Of a stretch of 64,000 nucleotides of DNA, positions 8,847 through 17,878 are shown in pieces. The DNA comes from Natronolimnohabitans sp. A-GB9. Lineage in GTDB: Archaea > Halobacteriota > Halobacteria > Halobacteriales > Natrialbaceae. The translations under genes were made by a program, and so were the position numbers. The notes below the pieces were generated by a model. It worked only from the letters and a program-made list of their open reading frames with translations, searched no databases and was not told where the DNA came from. Location of the stretch: positions 1-64,000 of the forward strand of contig NZ_JAVDDV010000006.1 in the NCBI RefSeq assembly GCF_030848565.1. The letters run 5' to 3'. The number at the start of each line of letters is the position of its first letter. The first letter of the stretch is position 1.

Positions 8847-9719
8847 TCAGTCGAGCTTTTCGAGACTCTCTATGAAGTTCCCCTGTGGACCGACGAGTCG
8901 GATCGGCTCGTCCGCAACCGAGAGTGTGACCGTCGTCGGTGGGTCGAGCCGCCGTCGGTTCCGGCCGTCGCTGATCACGTAGGCAGTGTCGGTATCGGAG
9001 ACGGTGATCTCGAGATCGGTCTCCGGATCGACGACCAGCGACGGCATCCCGTCGGCGGTGGCCATCCCCGTGACGACGAGGCCGTCGGCCGAGGGATGGA
9101 CGATCGGTCCCCGTTCGCTCAGGTTGTACGCGGTCGAGCCCGTCGGCGTCGCTACCAGAACGCCGTCGGCGTGACTCGCGGCGTAACAATCGCCGTCGAC
9201 CTGAACCTCGACGGTCGCACCGCCGCCGTGGCCCCGGCGTGGGCCGTGAACGACGATTTCGTTGAGCGCCGGCTCGAGCGTCCAGTCGGCGTCCTGGCTC
9301 GTCGCCTCGAGTCGGGTGAGTTCGCGACCCTCGAGGGAACCGGTCGTCCGTAGCTCGGCGACGAGATCGGTGACGACGTCGACGGCATCGGCGGGCGTGA
9401 CGGCGTTGAGAAAGCCGACTTCACCGAAGTTGACACCGAGGATCGGGGTAGAGCCGACCTCGCGGGCGACGAATAGCAGCGTACCGTCGCCGCCGATACT
9501 AACGACGAAGTCGCGATCGGTCATCTCGCCGACCGGACGGGCCGGCGCGTCGACTGCGTCACCAGTCGCGTTGTCGACGACGACCGACACGGGCGCGCTC
9601 TCGTGGCCGTGTTCGTGTTCACGGTCGTCTTCACGCTCGAGCGCCTCGATCAGCGTCGCAGCGAGTTCTTGGGCGCGCTCGTTACCACGTTGGGCGACGA
9701 TGCCGACGGCGACGTCCAT
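8847..9719 (-). CDS. nadK: NAD kinase
   Basis: A 290-residue ATP-NAD kinase that phosphorylates NAD to NADP. The GGDG phosphate-binding motif is in VSIGGDGTLLFVAREVG and is followed by ILGVNFGEVGFLNAV. The second conserved block is DGVLVATPTGSTAYNLSERGP. An acidic, histidine-rich insertion near residues 25-60 is typical of halophile versions. It converges on the DsbA-like gene with an 11-bp gap. nadE at 15.0 kb supplies its substrate in the same pathway, but the two genes are not clustered. Confidence 0.95.
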   Translation of the reverse strand: MDVAVGIVAQRGNERAQELAATLIEALEREDDREHEHGHESAPVSVVVDNATGDAVDAPARPVGEMTDRDFVVSIGGDGTLLFVAREVGSTPILGVNFGEVGFLNAVTPADAVDVVTDLVAELRTTGSLEGRELTRLEATSQDADWTLEPALNEIVVHGPRRGHGGGATVEVQVDGDCYAASHADGVLVATPTGSTAYNLSERGPIVHPSADGLVVTGMATADGMPSLVVDPETDLEITVSDTDTAYVISDGRNRRRLDPPTTVTLSVADEPIRLVGPQGNFIESLEKLD

Positions 9720-10054
9720 CGGCGGCGGCTACCCGTTCCGGAGTCAAAAAGCCACGCTTCCGCGTCGAGTGCAGGTATTCGGCTGATACGGAAGCTGTAC
9801 CGGTCCTCCGATATTCCCACGTCACGATCGGAGCTGTGGCGATCCACTCTGACAACGGCCATGCGAAACTGGTTGGACATCGACGGTCAGGAGCGACAAC
9901 ACCTTACGACAGAGACACGTGGCGTAAGAACACGTTCAGTAACACGAACTGACTCGAGATCAAGCCCCGTGAATTCTCCGAGACCGCTGGTAAAAACCCG
10001 TTAGGAGCGCGTTCGCTGCCCATACTTTTGCGGCCGTCACCGCCACTGGGCCGT
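9720..10054. other. Intergenic region, 335 bp
   Basis: No gene is recognised. The stretch at about 9784-9806 (TGATACGGAAGCTGTACCGG) resembles the left arm of the palindromic repeat family seen at 57.7, 61.2 and 63.9 kb, so it may be a decayed half copy. The divergent start regions of nadK and the amphi-Trp gene lie at its ends. Confidence 0.4.
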
Positions 10055-10291
10055 ATGGCCGAACGGACGACGTTCGACGACCGACTCCCGCGATCGGAAG
10101 TCGCAGCATATCTGGCGGCTCTCGCAGCGGAGTTCGACGACGAGGACGGAATCGACGTCGAGGTCGGTAACAAGACGATCTCGCTCGATCCGCCCGAAGA
10201 GGTCGACTTCTCGGTCGACGTCGTCGAACGCTCCTCGATGCTACGGGGCAGTCGTGAGACGATCGAACTCGAAGTGAGCTGGAAACCTTGA
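10055..10291 (+). CDS. amphi-Trp domain protein
   Basis: A 78-residue protein covering a whole amphi-Trp domain (MAERTTFDDRLPRSEVAAYL, ending in the amphipathic strand IELEVSWKP). These short domains are common in haloarchaea and have no assigned biochemical role. The ATG at 10055 fits the domain start; the nine upstream codons do not. The next gene, for a small membrane protein, starts 15 bp after the stop, so the two may be co-transcribed. Confidence 0.8.
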   Translation: MAERTTFDDRLPRSEVAAYLAALAAEFDDEDGIDVEVGNKTISLDPPEEVDFSVDVVERSSMLRGSRETIELEVSWKP

Positions 10292-10306
10292 TCTCCGTCC
10301 TAACCG

Positions 10307-10669
10307 ATGTCTGCCATCGACGCAGCCGTCATCTTCGTGCTTAGTCTCCTGATCGGGACGGTCGCGATCGTAGCCGGGGTTCGGGTCGTACTGGACCGGG
10401 ACGCCGGCGTCCCCAACGCCGCATTGACCGCCCTCGTCGGGGCGGCCGCCTGGGCGGTGACGAGCTACGTCGCCGGCTGGCTTCCGCTCGTGGGCGTCCT
10501 GATCATGCTCGTCGTGTGGGTTGGCGTGATCAACTGGCGCTATCCCGGTGGCTGGGCGACGGCGACCGCGATCGGCGTCGTCGCGTGGGTCGTTGCCGTC
10601 GTGATCGTCTACGCGGCCGCACTGGTCGGAATCGTCACGCCGGAGGCGCTTGGTATTCCCGGCGCCTGA
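10307..10669 (+). CDS. Small four-helix membrane protein, unknown function
   Basis: A 120-residue, almost entirely hydrophobic protein with four predicted membrane segments at about 5-28, 38-60, 62-80 and 86-110. A short charged turn (VLDRDAGVPN) follows the first. I do not recognise a named family. It follows the amphi-Trp gene by 15 bp. Its TGA stop lies within the first bases of a 59-bp palindromic repeat. Confidence 0.65.
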   Translation: MSAIDAAVIFVLSLLIGTVAIVAGVRVVLDRDAGVPNAALTALVGAAAWAVTSYVAGWLPLVGVLIMLVVWVGVINWRYPGGWATATAIGVVAWVVAVVIVYAAALVGIVTPEALGIPGA

Positions 10670-10725
10670 TACCGCCGGACAGCAGTCAGTAACCCATCGG
10701 CGCGTCGTGCTGTCCGTCAGTATGA
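10667..10725. repeat. 59-bp palindromic repeat, family A, copy 1
   Basis: The left arm TGATACCGCCGGACAGCA (10667-10684) pairs with the right arm TGCTGTCCGTCAGTATGA (10708-10725) at about 15 of 18 positions, with a 23-base loop. A second copy of identical length lies at 40416-40474. The TGA that opens the repeat is the stop codon of the upstream membrane-protein gene. It could act as a terminator or as a REP-type element. Confidence 0.75.
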
Positions 10726-10890
10726 CTGTTGTCAGGTATACGACCGCCGCGAACCGAGCCGGTAGTGGCCGCCGAGAAGGAGTTTGTCGACCGTTACGAG
10801 GCGAGACGCGGACTCGGGGGGCTATTCCCACGAGCGGAGAACGACGGTAATCGCTTTTTCGCCAGGGACGAGTCTCTCGAGTAGGTCCCG

Positions 10891-11325
10891 ATGTACGATA
10901 CAGTTCTCGTCCCCACTGATGGCAGCGAGCAGGCAGCAGTCGCCGCGACACACGCGATCGACATCGCGGAGACACGATCGGCGGCGGTTCACGTCCTCTC
11001 GGTTGTCGACGATCGAGCCTTTCTGGTCCTCGGCGACGACCGCATCGAGGCGGTTCGCGAGGACTTGCAGGCGAACGCACACGAGGCGGTCGACACCGTC
11101 GCGACCGAGGCCAGTGGGAAGGGTCTCGACGTCGAGACTAAAATCGAGACGGGTCACCCCGCCGAGTGTATCGTCGACTACGCCGGCACACACGACGTCG
11201 ACCTGATCGTAATGGGGACAAGCGGCAACGAGTACGAGCGAAACGTCGTCGGGAGCGTCTCCCAGCGGGTGGTCCGCGAAGCGCCCGTCCCCGTCCTGAC
11301 CGTTGGGCCGGACGTCGACGACTGA
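10891..11325 (+). CDS. Universal stress protein (UspA family)
   Basis: A 144-residue single-domain Usp. It begins MYDTVLVPTDGSEQA (strand 1 and nucleotide-binding aspartate) and carries the ATP-binding-type pattern VMGTSGNEYERNVVGSVSQRVV, ending APVPVLTVGP. Small Usp proteins are cytoplasmic and respond to stress. The stop codon overlaps the start of a partial palindromic repeat. Confidence 0.93.
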   Translation: MYDTVLVPTDGSEQAAVAATHAIDIAETRSAAVHVLSVVDDRAFLVLGDDRIEAVREDLQANAHEAVDTVATEASGKGLDVETKIETGHPAECIVDYAGTHDVDLIVMGTSGNEYERNVVGSVSQRVVREAPVPVLTVGPDVDD

Positions 11326-11351
11326 TACGGACTGCTGTACCGATATCCGGC
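11321..11351. repeat. Half copy of palindromic repeat family B
   Basis: ACTGATACGGACTGCTGTAC followed by CGATATCCGGCA matches the left arm of the family B palindromes at 57726, 61231 and 63903. No matching right arm follows. It contains the usp stop codon. Confidence 0.6.
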
Positions 11352-11414
11352 ACTCGAAACCGACGGGCAACGATCACGTGGATTGATGGACATCCGTTCG
11401 GTATTGGCGGGAGT

Positions 11415-12773
11415 ATGCGTCGGTCGCTCGTGATCGCGGTCGCGTTGGTGGCACTCTCGTTTCTCTTCGTCGGCGGCCCGTCGCTGTTGTTCTCGCCGTC
11501 GACCGACACCATCGACTCCGACGAGACTGAAACGCCCGAGCTGGTCTCGATGGATGGCTCCGAAAGCGAGTTCTGGAAGTACCTCAGCCCACAGGAGCGA
11601 TTTCAAGAGCGGAGTCCGCTCAACGTGATCGTCCGCGGCGACAGCGAGGACATCACGTACGCGATGACCGAGGCTGACGACGGCGACTGGGAGGAGATCG
11701 AGGAGGTCGAAGCCGAGTACGAGGACGACGAAACGCCCCTCCCAGAAGAGCAGTTCCTCGAGGAACACGACCGCCACGCGACGGGGATCGAGTGGGGTGA
11801 CGCCCACGGCACGACCCGCTATGCCTGGATCGACCCTGGCCCCGAGGCGGACGCCTACTGGTCAACCGAGACGGGGCAACTCGAGGAAGGTGACTACTAC
11901 GGCCAACGGTACCACATCCGGCTCTACGAGAGCCCGAACGCCGACGACGAGTGGGTCGCCATGCAGGCACACACCGAACACTTCGACTGGTTTACTCTTC
12001 GCCACCGCGTCGACGGCGTCGAGGCCGCCCAGTCGAAGGTCGAGCGAGACTTCATGGACCACCCCGGAATCGACGTCGAGGAGGACGTCCGCCGGGTCTA
12101 CCTCGGGAACACGAATTCCGCCGACTCCGATGGGTGGGCGACCGTCGTCGATCTCGCCGGACTGATCGTTCTCCCCGCAGGCGTCGGACTCGTGGCCCGC
12201 AGACGCGCCCGGGCAGCAGGCGACGTCGATCGACGAACCGATCCCGAGCAGGTCGCTGATCACACGCCCACAGCCATCGATGATCGCCTGACGGACGTCG
12301 ACCGGCGCCGGATCGCGGCTGCCTACGACCGCCTCGAGGCCGGCCACATCGTCCTCGTCTTTACGATCCTCGCGCTGTTTCTCGGCGTGCGACTCGGTGG
12401 GATCGCCCTCGAGCGCAACGTCGGATTCCTGACGCCACACATGATCGCCGCACTGCTGTATCCGGTGATCGCGGTCGGAATCCCGGTCGCAACCTATCTG
12501 ATCGCCGGCACGCTCACGCGACGACTCGACGCGGCTGTCGTTGCCGCCGGTTCGCTGGCGGTGGCGTTCTGGCTCGACTACGGTCTGTTGGGCGTCGATT
12601 CGCTACCCGTCGACGTCGTCGTTCAGCGAATGCTCGTCGTCATCGCACTGGGGCTGATCGCCGGTGGCGCGGCAAGACGCGCGACTCGGGAATCGCGGTT
12701 CAACGACATGCTGCTTGCAGGTGTCGCGACGTGGATCATCGTTCTTGGCGGGACGTTGTTGGGCTACTTCTAG
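11415..12773 (+). CDS. Multi-pass membrane protein with extracytoplasmic acidic domain
   Basis: A 452-residue protein of unknown function. Residues 1-25 form a signal-anchor (MRRSLVIAVALVALSFLFV), followed by a highly acidic soluble domain of about 210 residues (probably outside the membrane). A transmembrane segment follows (DLAGLIVLPAGVGLVARRR), then a charged cytoplasmic linker, then about five closely packed membrane helices to the C-terminus. The ATG at 11415 starts the signal-anchor; the open frame upstream overlaps usp and is not protein-like. The TAG stop overlaps the first bases of an 86-bp structured repeat. Confidence 0.7.
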   Translation: MRRSLVIAVALVALSFLFVGGPSLLFSPSTDTIDSDETETPELVSMDGSESEFWKYLSPQERFQERSPLNVIVRGDSEDITYAMTEADDGDWEEIEEVEAEYEDDETPLPEEQFLEEHDRHATGIEWGDAHGTTRYAWIDPGPEADAYWSTETGQLEEGDYYGQRYHIRLYESPNADDEWVAMQAHTEHFDWFTLRHRVDGVEAAQSKVERDFMDHPGIDVEEDVRRVYLGNTNSADSDGWATVVDLAGLIVLPAGVGLVARRRARAAGDVDRRTDPEQVADHTPTAIDDRLTDVDRRRIAAAYDRLEAGHIVLVFTILALFLGVRLGGIALERNVGFLTPHMIAALLYPVIAVGIPVATYLIAGTLTRRLDAAVVAAGSLAVAFWLDYGLLGVDSLPVDVVVQRMLVVIALGLIAGGAARRATRESRFNDMLLAGVATWIIVLGGTLLGYF

Positions 12774-12855
12774 TGGCGGTCCACGCCTGCACTGCTGGGT
12801 GAAATCGATGGCTGTCGGCTGCTGTCACCCATCAGTCGACGGTTGGAACGGGACT
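12770..12855. repeat. 86-bp structured repeat, copy 1
   Basis: This starts CTAGTGGCGGTCCACGCC and ends TCGACGGTTGGAACGGGACT. The same element, also 86 bp, is at 61929-62014. Inside is a hairpin: CTGCTGGGTGA (about 12793-12803) pairs with TCACCCATCAG with one mismatch. A weaker outer pairing joins GTCCAC to the GTTGGAAC region. The interior differs between copies but remains pairable. It directly follows (and includes) the stop codon of the membrane-protein gene and precedes tfb. Confidence 0.75.
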
Positions 12856-12983
12856 CGTTTCCCGACCCGATACGGCGGGTCGAATCCGTCGTGCAGAACC
12901 GGTTCGATCCCTGATCGGCTGGTCAGAAGCGATCGGACACGAGGGCGAGACCTAAAAGGCTCGGTCACCAGTATCTAGTCGAA

Positions 12984-13943
12984 ATGACGAGCCCAGCTCG
13001 CCAGCGCGAACGTGATCCCGAGACGACAGACACGAACCAATCAACACGCGAGCGGGCCTGCGACGAGTGTAACGAGGGCCAACTCGTCAAAAGCGAGGAT
13101 CAAGGCGAGCTCGTCTGCGATCACTGTGGCCTGATCGTCGAAGGGACGAACATCGATCACGGGCCGGAGTGGCGCGCGTTCAACCACTCCGAACGCCAGA
13201 ACAAGTCCCGCGTCGGCGCGCCAACGACGAAAACGATGCACGACAAGGGGCTGACGACCTCGATCGACTGGAAGAACCAGGACGCCTACGGGCGATCGCT
13301 CTCCTCGGACAAACGCTCCCAGATGCGCCGCCTGCGAAAGTGGCAAGAGCGCATCCGTACCAAAGACGCCGGCGAGCGGAACTTACAGTTCGCGCTTTCG
13401 GAAACCGACCGTATGGCCTCCTCGCTGGGGATCCCTCGCTCGGTCCGCGAAGTCGCCTGCGTGATGTATCGGCGGGCACTCGACGAGGACCTCATTCGCG
13501 GCCGTTCGATCGAAGGCGTCGCGACCAGCACGCTCTATGCGGCCTGTCGGATGGAGGGGATCCCCCGCTCGCTCGAGGAAGTCGCCGCCGTCTCTCGCGT
13601 CGAGCGCAAGGAGATCGGTCGCACTTACCGATACGTCGCTCAGGAACTCGGCCTCGAGATGGCGCCGGTCGACCCGAAGAAGTACGTCCCGCGATTCTGT
13701 TCCGATCTCGAACTCTCCGAGGAGGTGACGGTCAAGGCAAACGAGATCATCGATACGACAACCGAGAAGGGACTGCTCTCGGGGAAGTCACCGACCGGCT
13801 ACGCCGCCGCGGCGATCTACGCCGCGTCGCTGCTCTGTAACGAGAAGAAGACCCAACGCGAGGTCGCCGACGTCGCGCAGGTGACCGAGGTCACGATCCG
13901 AAACCGGTATCAAGAACAGATCGAAGCGATGGGGATCCACTGA
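12984..13943 (+). CDS. tfb: Transcription initiation factor IIB (TFB)
   Basis: A 319-residue full-length TFB. The N-terminal zinc ribbon is CDECNEG...CDHCG (about residues 28-50). The B-reader/linker region contains [11 protein letters not shown] and the RVGAPTT block. Two cyclin repeats (about 120-215 and 215-315) include the [17 protein letters not shown] and [18 protein letters not shown] helices. It recruits RNA polymerase to TBP-bound promoters. Haloarchaea carry several TFB paralogues and this one has no missing element. CCTAAAAGG about 32 bp upstream is a plausible TATA box. A mobile-element TBP is encoded about 8 kb away. Confidence 0.96.
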   Translation: MTSPARQRERDPETTDTNQSTRERACDECNEGQLVKSEDQGELVCDHCGLIVEGTNIDHGPEWRAFNHSERQNKSRVGAPTTKTMHDKGLTTSIDWKNQDAYGRSLSSDKRSQMRRLRKWQERIRTKDAGERNLQFALSETDRMASSLGIPRSVREVACVMYRRALDEDLIRGRSIEGVATSTLYAACRMEGIPRSLEEVAAVSRVERKEIGRTYRYVAQELGLEMAPVDPKKYVPRFCSDLELSEEVTVKANEIIDTTTEKGLLSGKSPTGYAAAAIYAASLLCNEKKTQREVADVAQVTEVTIRNRYQEQIEAMGIH

Positions 13944-13958
13944 TAGCGGGGGCAGCGA

Positions 13959-14648
13959 CTACGCGCTGAATATCATCGAGAGCAGTTTCCGTTCGGCCTT
14001 CCGTAAGTGTTCGGCGAACGTCGGGTACGTCACCTCGAGTTCGTCCGCGAGTTCCTCGCCGGTCTTTTTGCGCGGCCACTCGTAGTAGCCGTTCGAGTAG
14101 GCAAACAGGAGAACCTCGTGCTGTCGGGGCGTAAGCAGCCGGGAGACAGCATCGGCGAGTTCCTGACGCTGGAAGAGTGAAACCGGGTAGTCCTTCTGTC
14201 GCCGTGCGATGATCTCCATCGACGGATAAGTCTCCTGAAACCGGTCGATAACGTCCGACGCGGAGTAGATCGACGGGATCTCCGCAGCGATCCGCGCGAC
14301 GCCGTCCGTACTCGCTAGCTCCGTCGGAATCGCACCCGCGTCGGTCAGGCTGATCGTGAAGAACTCACCGCCACCATCGATTCGAAACTCGACGATGGCG
14401 GTGTCGTCACCGTCGCTGACGACCTGTGCCTCGAATCCGTCGTAGTCGCGTGCGAATTCGACGATCCGTTCCGGGGGAGCGTCCGTAACTCGATGGAAGA
14501 CCGTATAGGAACCGTTGCTCCGCGGGAGGATCTGAAGCAGTTCCATCTCACAGCCAGTCTCCGCCGAGAGCGCGACCAACGGGTACTGCGGGTCGGAAAC
14601 CTCGAATTCGACTTCGACGACCGTCTCGGTCCTGTCTGCTGTGGTCAC
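13959..14648 (-). CDS. Bacterio-opsin-activator-type HTH regulator
   Basis: A 229-residue protein. The C-terminal domain (about 175-229) is the HTH_10/Bat-type helix-turn-helix: LTPRQHEVLLFAYSNGYYEW, then KTGEELADELEVTYPTFAEHL. The N-terminal part is the GAF-like/BAT-type sensor region of unknown ligand. The GTG at 14648 (VTTADRTETVVEVEF) is chosen as start; farther upstream the frame does not resemble the family. It converges on tfb with only 15 bp between stops. Confidence 0.83.
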   Translation of the reverse strand: MTTADRTETVVEVEFEVSDPQYPLVALSAETGCEMELLQILPRSNGSYTVFHRVTDAPPERIVEFARDYDGFEAQVVSDGDDTAIVEFRIDGGGEFFTISLTDAGAIPTELASTDGVARIAAEIPSIYSASDVIDRFQETYPSMEIIARRQKDYPVSLFQRQELADAVSRLLTPRQHEVLLFAYSNGYYEWPRKKTGEELADELEVTYPTFAEHLRKAERKLLSMIFSA

Positions 14649-14783
14649 ATATAGGGACAGTACGACATCCGTGTTACGTGTTTCCGTGCCACATGAGCGT
14701 ATGCGATACGGTTCGATATGATTAGGTGTTCGCCACAGTGCTGGAACGGGCAACTATCAGTACCGACCTCGAGAAAACTCGGA

Positions 14784-14854
14784 TGCGCTGGCCGGGAATT
14801 GAACCCGGGCTATGAGCTTGGGAAGCTCATGTCCTACCACTAGACCACCAGCGC
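14784..14854 (-). tRNA. tRNA-Gly (CCC)
   Basis: On the minus strand the acceptor GCGCTGG pairs with CCAGCGC and the discriminator is A. The anticodon stem TGAGC/GCTCA encloses loop TTCCCAA, giving anticodon CCC. The T-arm has GGTTCAATTCC. There is no intron and no encoded CCA. Confidence 0.94.
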
Positions 14855-15001
14855 ACTATACACCGACACGTAGCTGTCGGTCGCACTTCAACGTAGCGCT
14901 CTGCCTCGAGTACCGATAGTCCGAGGATCTAACATTCGTCCACTTTCTTCCCGTGAGGGGGAGTCTATTAGGCCAGCCCACCCGTACGGACGGCCAGACA
15001 C

Positions 15002-15796
15002 ATGCTCGACCTTCGTTTCTCGGATCCGGAACTAGGCCAGCGACGCGATCACATCGTCGAGTTCATCCGGTCACAAGTCGACGCTGCGGGGGCCGACGGC
15101 GCCGTCCTCGGACTCTCCGGAGGCATCGACAGCACGCTTACCGCCTATCTCGCCGTCGATGCGCTCGGCGCCGAGAACGTCCACGGCCTCGTCCTCCCAG
15201 CGACCGTCAGCAGCGACGAACACATGAGCGACGCCGAACGCGTCGCACGGGACCTCGAGATGAGTTACGACGTCATCGAGATCGAGCCGATCGTCGACTC
15301 GCTGCTGTCGGCCTACCCCGACGCCGACGGCGATCACGAGGCTGTCGGCAACGCCCGTGCACGCGTTCGTGCCGTTCTCAACTACCTCGTCGCAAACCAC
15401 GAAGACCGACTGGTGCTTGGAACGGGCAACCGCAGCGAGGCCGCAGTCGGCTACTTCACCAAGTACGGTGACGGCGCGGTCGACTGCCATCCGATCGGCA
15501 ACCTCTACAAGGCACAGGTCCGCCAGCTCGCAGACTACGTCGGCGTTCCCGAGGATCTCGTCACGAAGACACCCACGGCAGAGCTATGGGCCGACCAGAC
15601 CGACGAGGACGAGATGGGACTCAGCTACGAGACGCTCGACTCGATCCTCGCAGCCCACATCGATGGCCCGCTGTCGGTCGCCGCGACCGCACGAGAACTC
15701 GAGGTCGAAGAGGAAACCGTCGAAAACGTTCGAGGCATGTACGAGCGCAGTGCACACAAACGGCAAGTGCCGCCGGCGCCGGCGCCCCTCGACTGA
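15002..15796 (+). CDS. nadE: NAD(+) synthase
   Basis: A 264-residue NadE. The PP-loop SGGIDS lies near residue 40 (VLGLSGGIDSTLTAYLAVD). The later conserved blocks LVLGTGNRSEAAVGYFTKYG and KTPTAELWADQTDEDEMGL bind deamido-NAD and ATP. There is no glutaminase domain, so it is the ammonia-dependent form. It converts nicotinic acid adenine dinucleotide to NAD in the cytoplasm. It converges on the hydratase gene 49 bp downstream. Confidence 0.95.
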   Translation: MLDLRFSDPELGQRRDHIVEFIRSQVDAAGADGAVLGLSGGIDSTLTAYLAVDALGAENVHGLVLPATVSSDEHMSDAERVARDLEMSYDVIEIEPIVDSLLSAYPDADGDHEAVGNARARVRAVLNYLVANHEDRLVLGTGNRSEAAVGYFTKYGDGAVDCHPIGNLYKAQVRQLADYVGVPEDLVTKTPTAELWADQTDEDEMGLSYETLDSILAAHIDGPLSVAATARELEVEEETVENVRGMYERSAHKRQVPPAPAPLD

Positions 15797-15845
15797 TTCG
15801 CTCGATTTCGACCCACATTCTGTCAGACGGGCGAGTCAGTACTGT

Positions 15846-16556
15846 TTACTCGAGAACGGCGTCGACGTCGTCTGCGTGGGCTTCGACGAGCTCGCCGAAC
15901 GCGTGGGCCTCACGTCGTTCCTGGGTGGCCCGCTCGGCGTCGTCGCGCAGCCGCCGTTTCAGGACCGCGAGCGCATCGGTGGCGTTCCCGGCGATTTCGT
16001 CGGCAACCGCCCGTGGCTCGTCTTCGATCCGCGAGATCAGCCCCATCCGCAGCGCTTCCTCGGCGTCGGCGGTTCGTCCCGAGAGCGCGAACTCGAGGGC
16101 GTCGCCCTCACCCAACACGCGGGGCAGACGCACGGTGCCTCCCCAGGCACCGAACAGGCCGAAAGTGACGCCGGGCTCGCCGTACGTCGAGTCGGGCGTC
16201 CCGACGCGAACGTCACAGGCGAGAGCGAGTTCGAGCCCGCCGCCACGTGCAGGGCCGTCGATTCCAGCGACGACGATCGCCGAGGTATCCTCGATCGCCC
16301 GTGCGACGCGTTGACCAAGCCGGGCGAACTCGACAGCGCGGTCGCGGTCGCCGTCGAGGTCGCCGACCGCCTCGAGGTCGGCACCCGCACAGAACGCAGG
16401 GCCGGCCCCGCAGAGATAGATCACGGGCTCGTCGGCGTCGGTGATCGCTGTCTCGAGTGTCTCGAGGCCCTCGGTCGTCAGAGCGTTGCGCGCTGCGGGG
16501 CGGTCGATCGTGACGGTGCGAATCGAACGGTCGGCATCGACGTCTACATCGATCAT
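15846..16556 (-). CDS. Enoyl-CoA hydratase/isomerase family protein
   Basis: A 236-residue crotonase-fold protein. The oxyanion-hole segments are AGPAFCAGADLEAV and IDGPARGGGLELALACDVRV, followed by the glutamate-containing YGEPGVTFGLFGAWGG segment. This suits beta-oxidation-type hydration or isomerisation of acyl-CoA, but the substrate cannot be told. The ATG at 16556 starts MIDVDVDADRSIRTVTIDRP; the open frame farther upstream belongs to the divergent gene. The divergent neighbour starts 62 bp away, so they share a promoter region. Confidence 0.88.
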   Translation of the reverse strand: MIDVDVDADRSIRTVTIDRPAARNALTTEGLETLETAITDADEPVIYLCGAGPAFCAGADLEAVGDLDGDRDRAVEFARLGQRVARAIEDTSAIVVAGIDGPARGGGLELALACDVRVGTPDSTYGEPGVTFGLFGAWGGTVRLPRVLGEGDALEFALSGRTADAEEALRMGLISRIEDEPRAVADEIAGNATDALAVLKRRLRDDAERATQERREAHAFGELVEAHADDVDAVLE

Positions 16557-16617
16557 GTACGCGAATCTACCGGACGTTTCCAAAGGTCTTTGGCTCCTCC
16601 GTCGTAAGGGACCGCCA

Positions 16618-17373
16618 ATGGAACAAGCCGACAGCTGTCGGCGTGCCGCCGCCGAGGCCATCGCGGATATCGAACCACCCGAGTTACACGACCGTATCGA
16701 GACCCTCCTCGAGGACGCGTCGATGGTTCCTGGCGTACTGACCCTCGAAAGCGCTGCAGCGACGGCGGCCGACGGACGTGCCGTTCTCGAGACCGACGAC
16801 AACACAAGAGCACAACACGACGCCGGCGACCTCGCCACGCAGGCGGCCGGCGTTCAACTCATCTACGAAGGACTACGGTTGACCCGCTCGCTGGCCCACG
16901 AGGAGCCCTGGACGGGATCGGGAGACCGAGACAGCGATCGAGGTGACCTCGAGATCCTCGCCGCCGACATTCTCGTCGCCCGTGGGTTCTACCTGCTCGC
17001 TCGCACCGACGCCGCTGGCAAGGCAGTCCGGACGGTCCAGGCGTTCGGGCGGGATCAGACCCGTCGCGACGAAGTCGCCGACGAAACTGCGTCGGGTGTG
17101 GCCGGTACCGATGGCGACGCCGCCGTCGATCCGACATCGATCGACGCCAACCTCGAGCACGACATCCTCGAACTCGCCGTTCTCACCGGTGCCGCCGCCG
17201 TCAGCGACACGCCGTCCCAACGACTGCTCGCGACCGCAGACGAGATCGCCGACCGCGTCGGGACCGCCTTTCCGCCGGCCGCGGAGTGTCTCGACAACTG
17301 CAGGTCGCTCCGGTCAGACCAGTCCCTCGAGGACCACACGACCGATCGAGCGACTTCGGTGACCGACCCGTAG
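16618..17373 (+). CDS. Haloarchaeal conserved all-helical protein (DUF7114-like)
   Basis: A 251-residue acidic, helix-rich protein. It has a conserved-looking block ADILVARGFYLLARTDAAGK followed by AVRTVQAFGRDQTRR, which I associate with the haloarchaeal DUF7114 family; helix packing there recalls polyprenyl synthetase-like folds, without the DDxxD catalytic motifs. No signal peptide or membrane segment is present. Function is unknown. It is divergent from the enoyl-CoA hydratase. Confidence 0.6.
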   Translation: MEQADSCRRAAAEAIADIEPPELHDRIETLLEDASMVPGVLTLESAAATAADGRAVLETDDNTRAQHDAGDLATQAAGVQLIYEGLRLTRSLAHEEPWTGSGDRDSDRGDLEILAADILVARGFYLLARTDAAGKAVRTVQAFGRDQTRRDEVADETASGVAGTDGDAAVDPTSIDANLEHDILELAVLTGAAAVSDTPSQRLLATADEIADRVGTAFPPAAECLDNCRSLRSDQSLEDHTTDRATSVTDP

Positions 17374-17643
17374 TCCCACTGGAACTGTTACTACCGGACG
17401 CCACGATTGAGGCCGACCGTGTCGGCCAGTCACTGATCGTTGTCCACCAGTACGACGACCGACCGTCCTACCGAGACTATCTCCTGTACTGATTTCCCGG
17501 CACAATCACAGATAGATCGCGATCGTGCCGGTATGACAGACAGTGGTCCGTCTGCGGACTGTCTCGAGTGCCTCGATATCTCACCCCACGCCCGGTTGCA
17601 ATCGAAAGCCATAAAGTCGACTCGAGACAACGAATAACTGCGT
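17374..17643. other. Intergenic region before tRNA-Thr
   Basis: 270 bp with no recognised gene. A hairpin at 17497-17531 (CCGGCACAATC pairing with GATCGTGCCGG, 10 of 11) could be a terminator for the upstream gene. A short ATG-started frame at 17533-17637 has a CLEC motif but no other support. Confidence 0.45.
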
Positions 17644-17715
17644 GCCTGGGTAGCTTAGCGGTAAAGCGCGTCCTTGGTAAGGACGAGAGCCCGGGTTCAA
17701 ATCCCGGCCTAGGCT
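17644..17715 (+). tRNA. tRNA-Thr (GGT), integration site
   Basis: The acceptor GCCTGGG pairs with CCTAGGC (one G-T). The anticodon stem CGTCC/GGACG encloses loop TTGGTAA, giving anticodon GGT. The T-arm has GGTTCAAATCC and the discriminator is T. The last 14 bases of the gene (17702-17715) recur at 40262-40275, so the tRNA is the attachment gene of the adjoining element and remains complete. Confidence 0.95.
17702..17715 (+). other. attL core (tRNA-Thr 3' end)
   Basis: The 14-bp core TCCCGGCCTAGGCT inside the tRNA T-arm and acceptor stem is identical to attR at 40262-40275. Flanking bases differ immediately on both sides. Confidence 0.88.
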
Positions 17716-17878
17716 TGATACGACTTCTTCAATTTCTCCCGTAAATGGGGGAAGGCTACCTGAACACTACAGTTTCAACTCTCATAAATTTGGGTGTCGC
17801 GCGAGGCATATCGTCGGCGCGCCGCCCGAGACGACCGCCGGATATGAGGGCCGGCTCTCAATGGAGGAGGTGGTCTAA

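Noticed and set aside
11166-11414. Upstream extension of the membrane-protein gene
   Set aside because: It overlaps usp in another frame and is arginine-rich; the signal-anchor begins at 11415.
15357-16607. A 416-codon plus-strand frame across nadE and the hydratase gene
   Set aside because: It crosses the convergent ends of two well-supported genes and has no family features.
17533-17637. Small 34-codon ORF with a CLEC motif before tRNA-Thr
   Set aside because: No second metal-binding half, no coupling to a gene and no recognisable promoter; probably chance.
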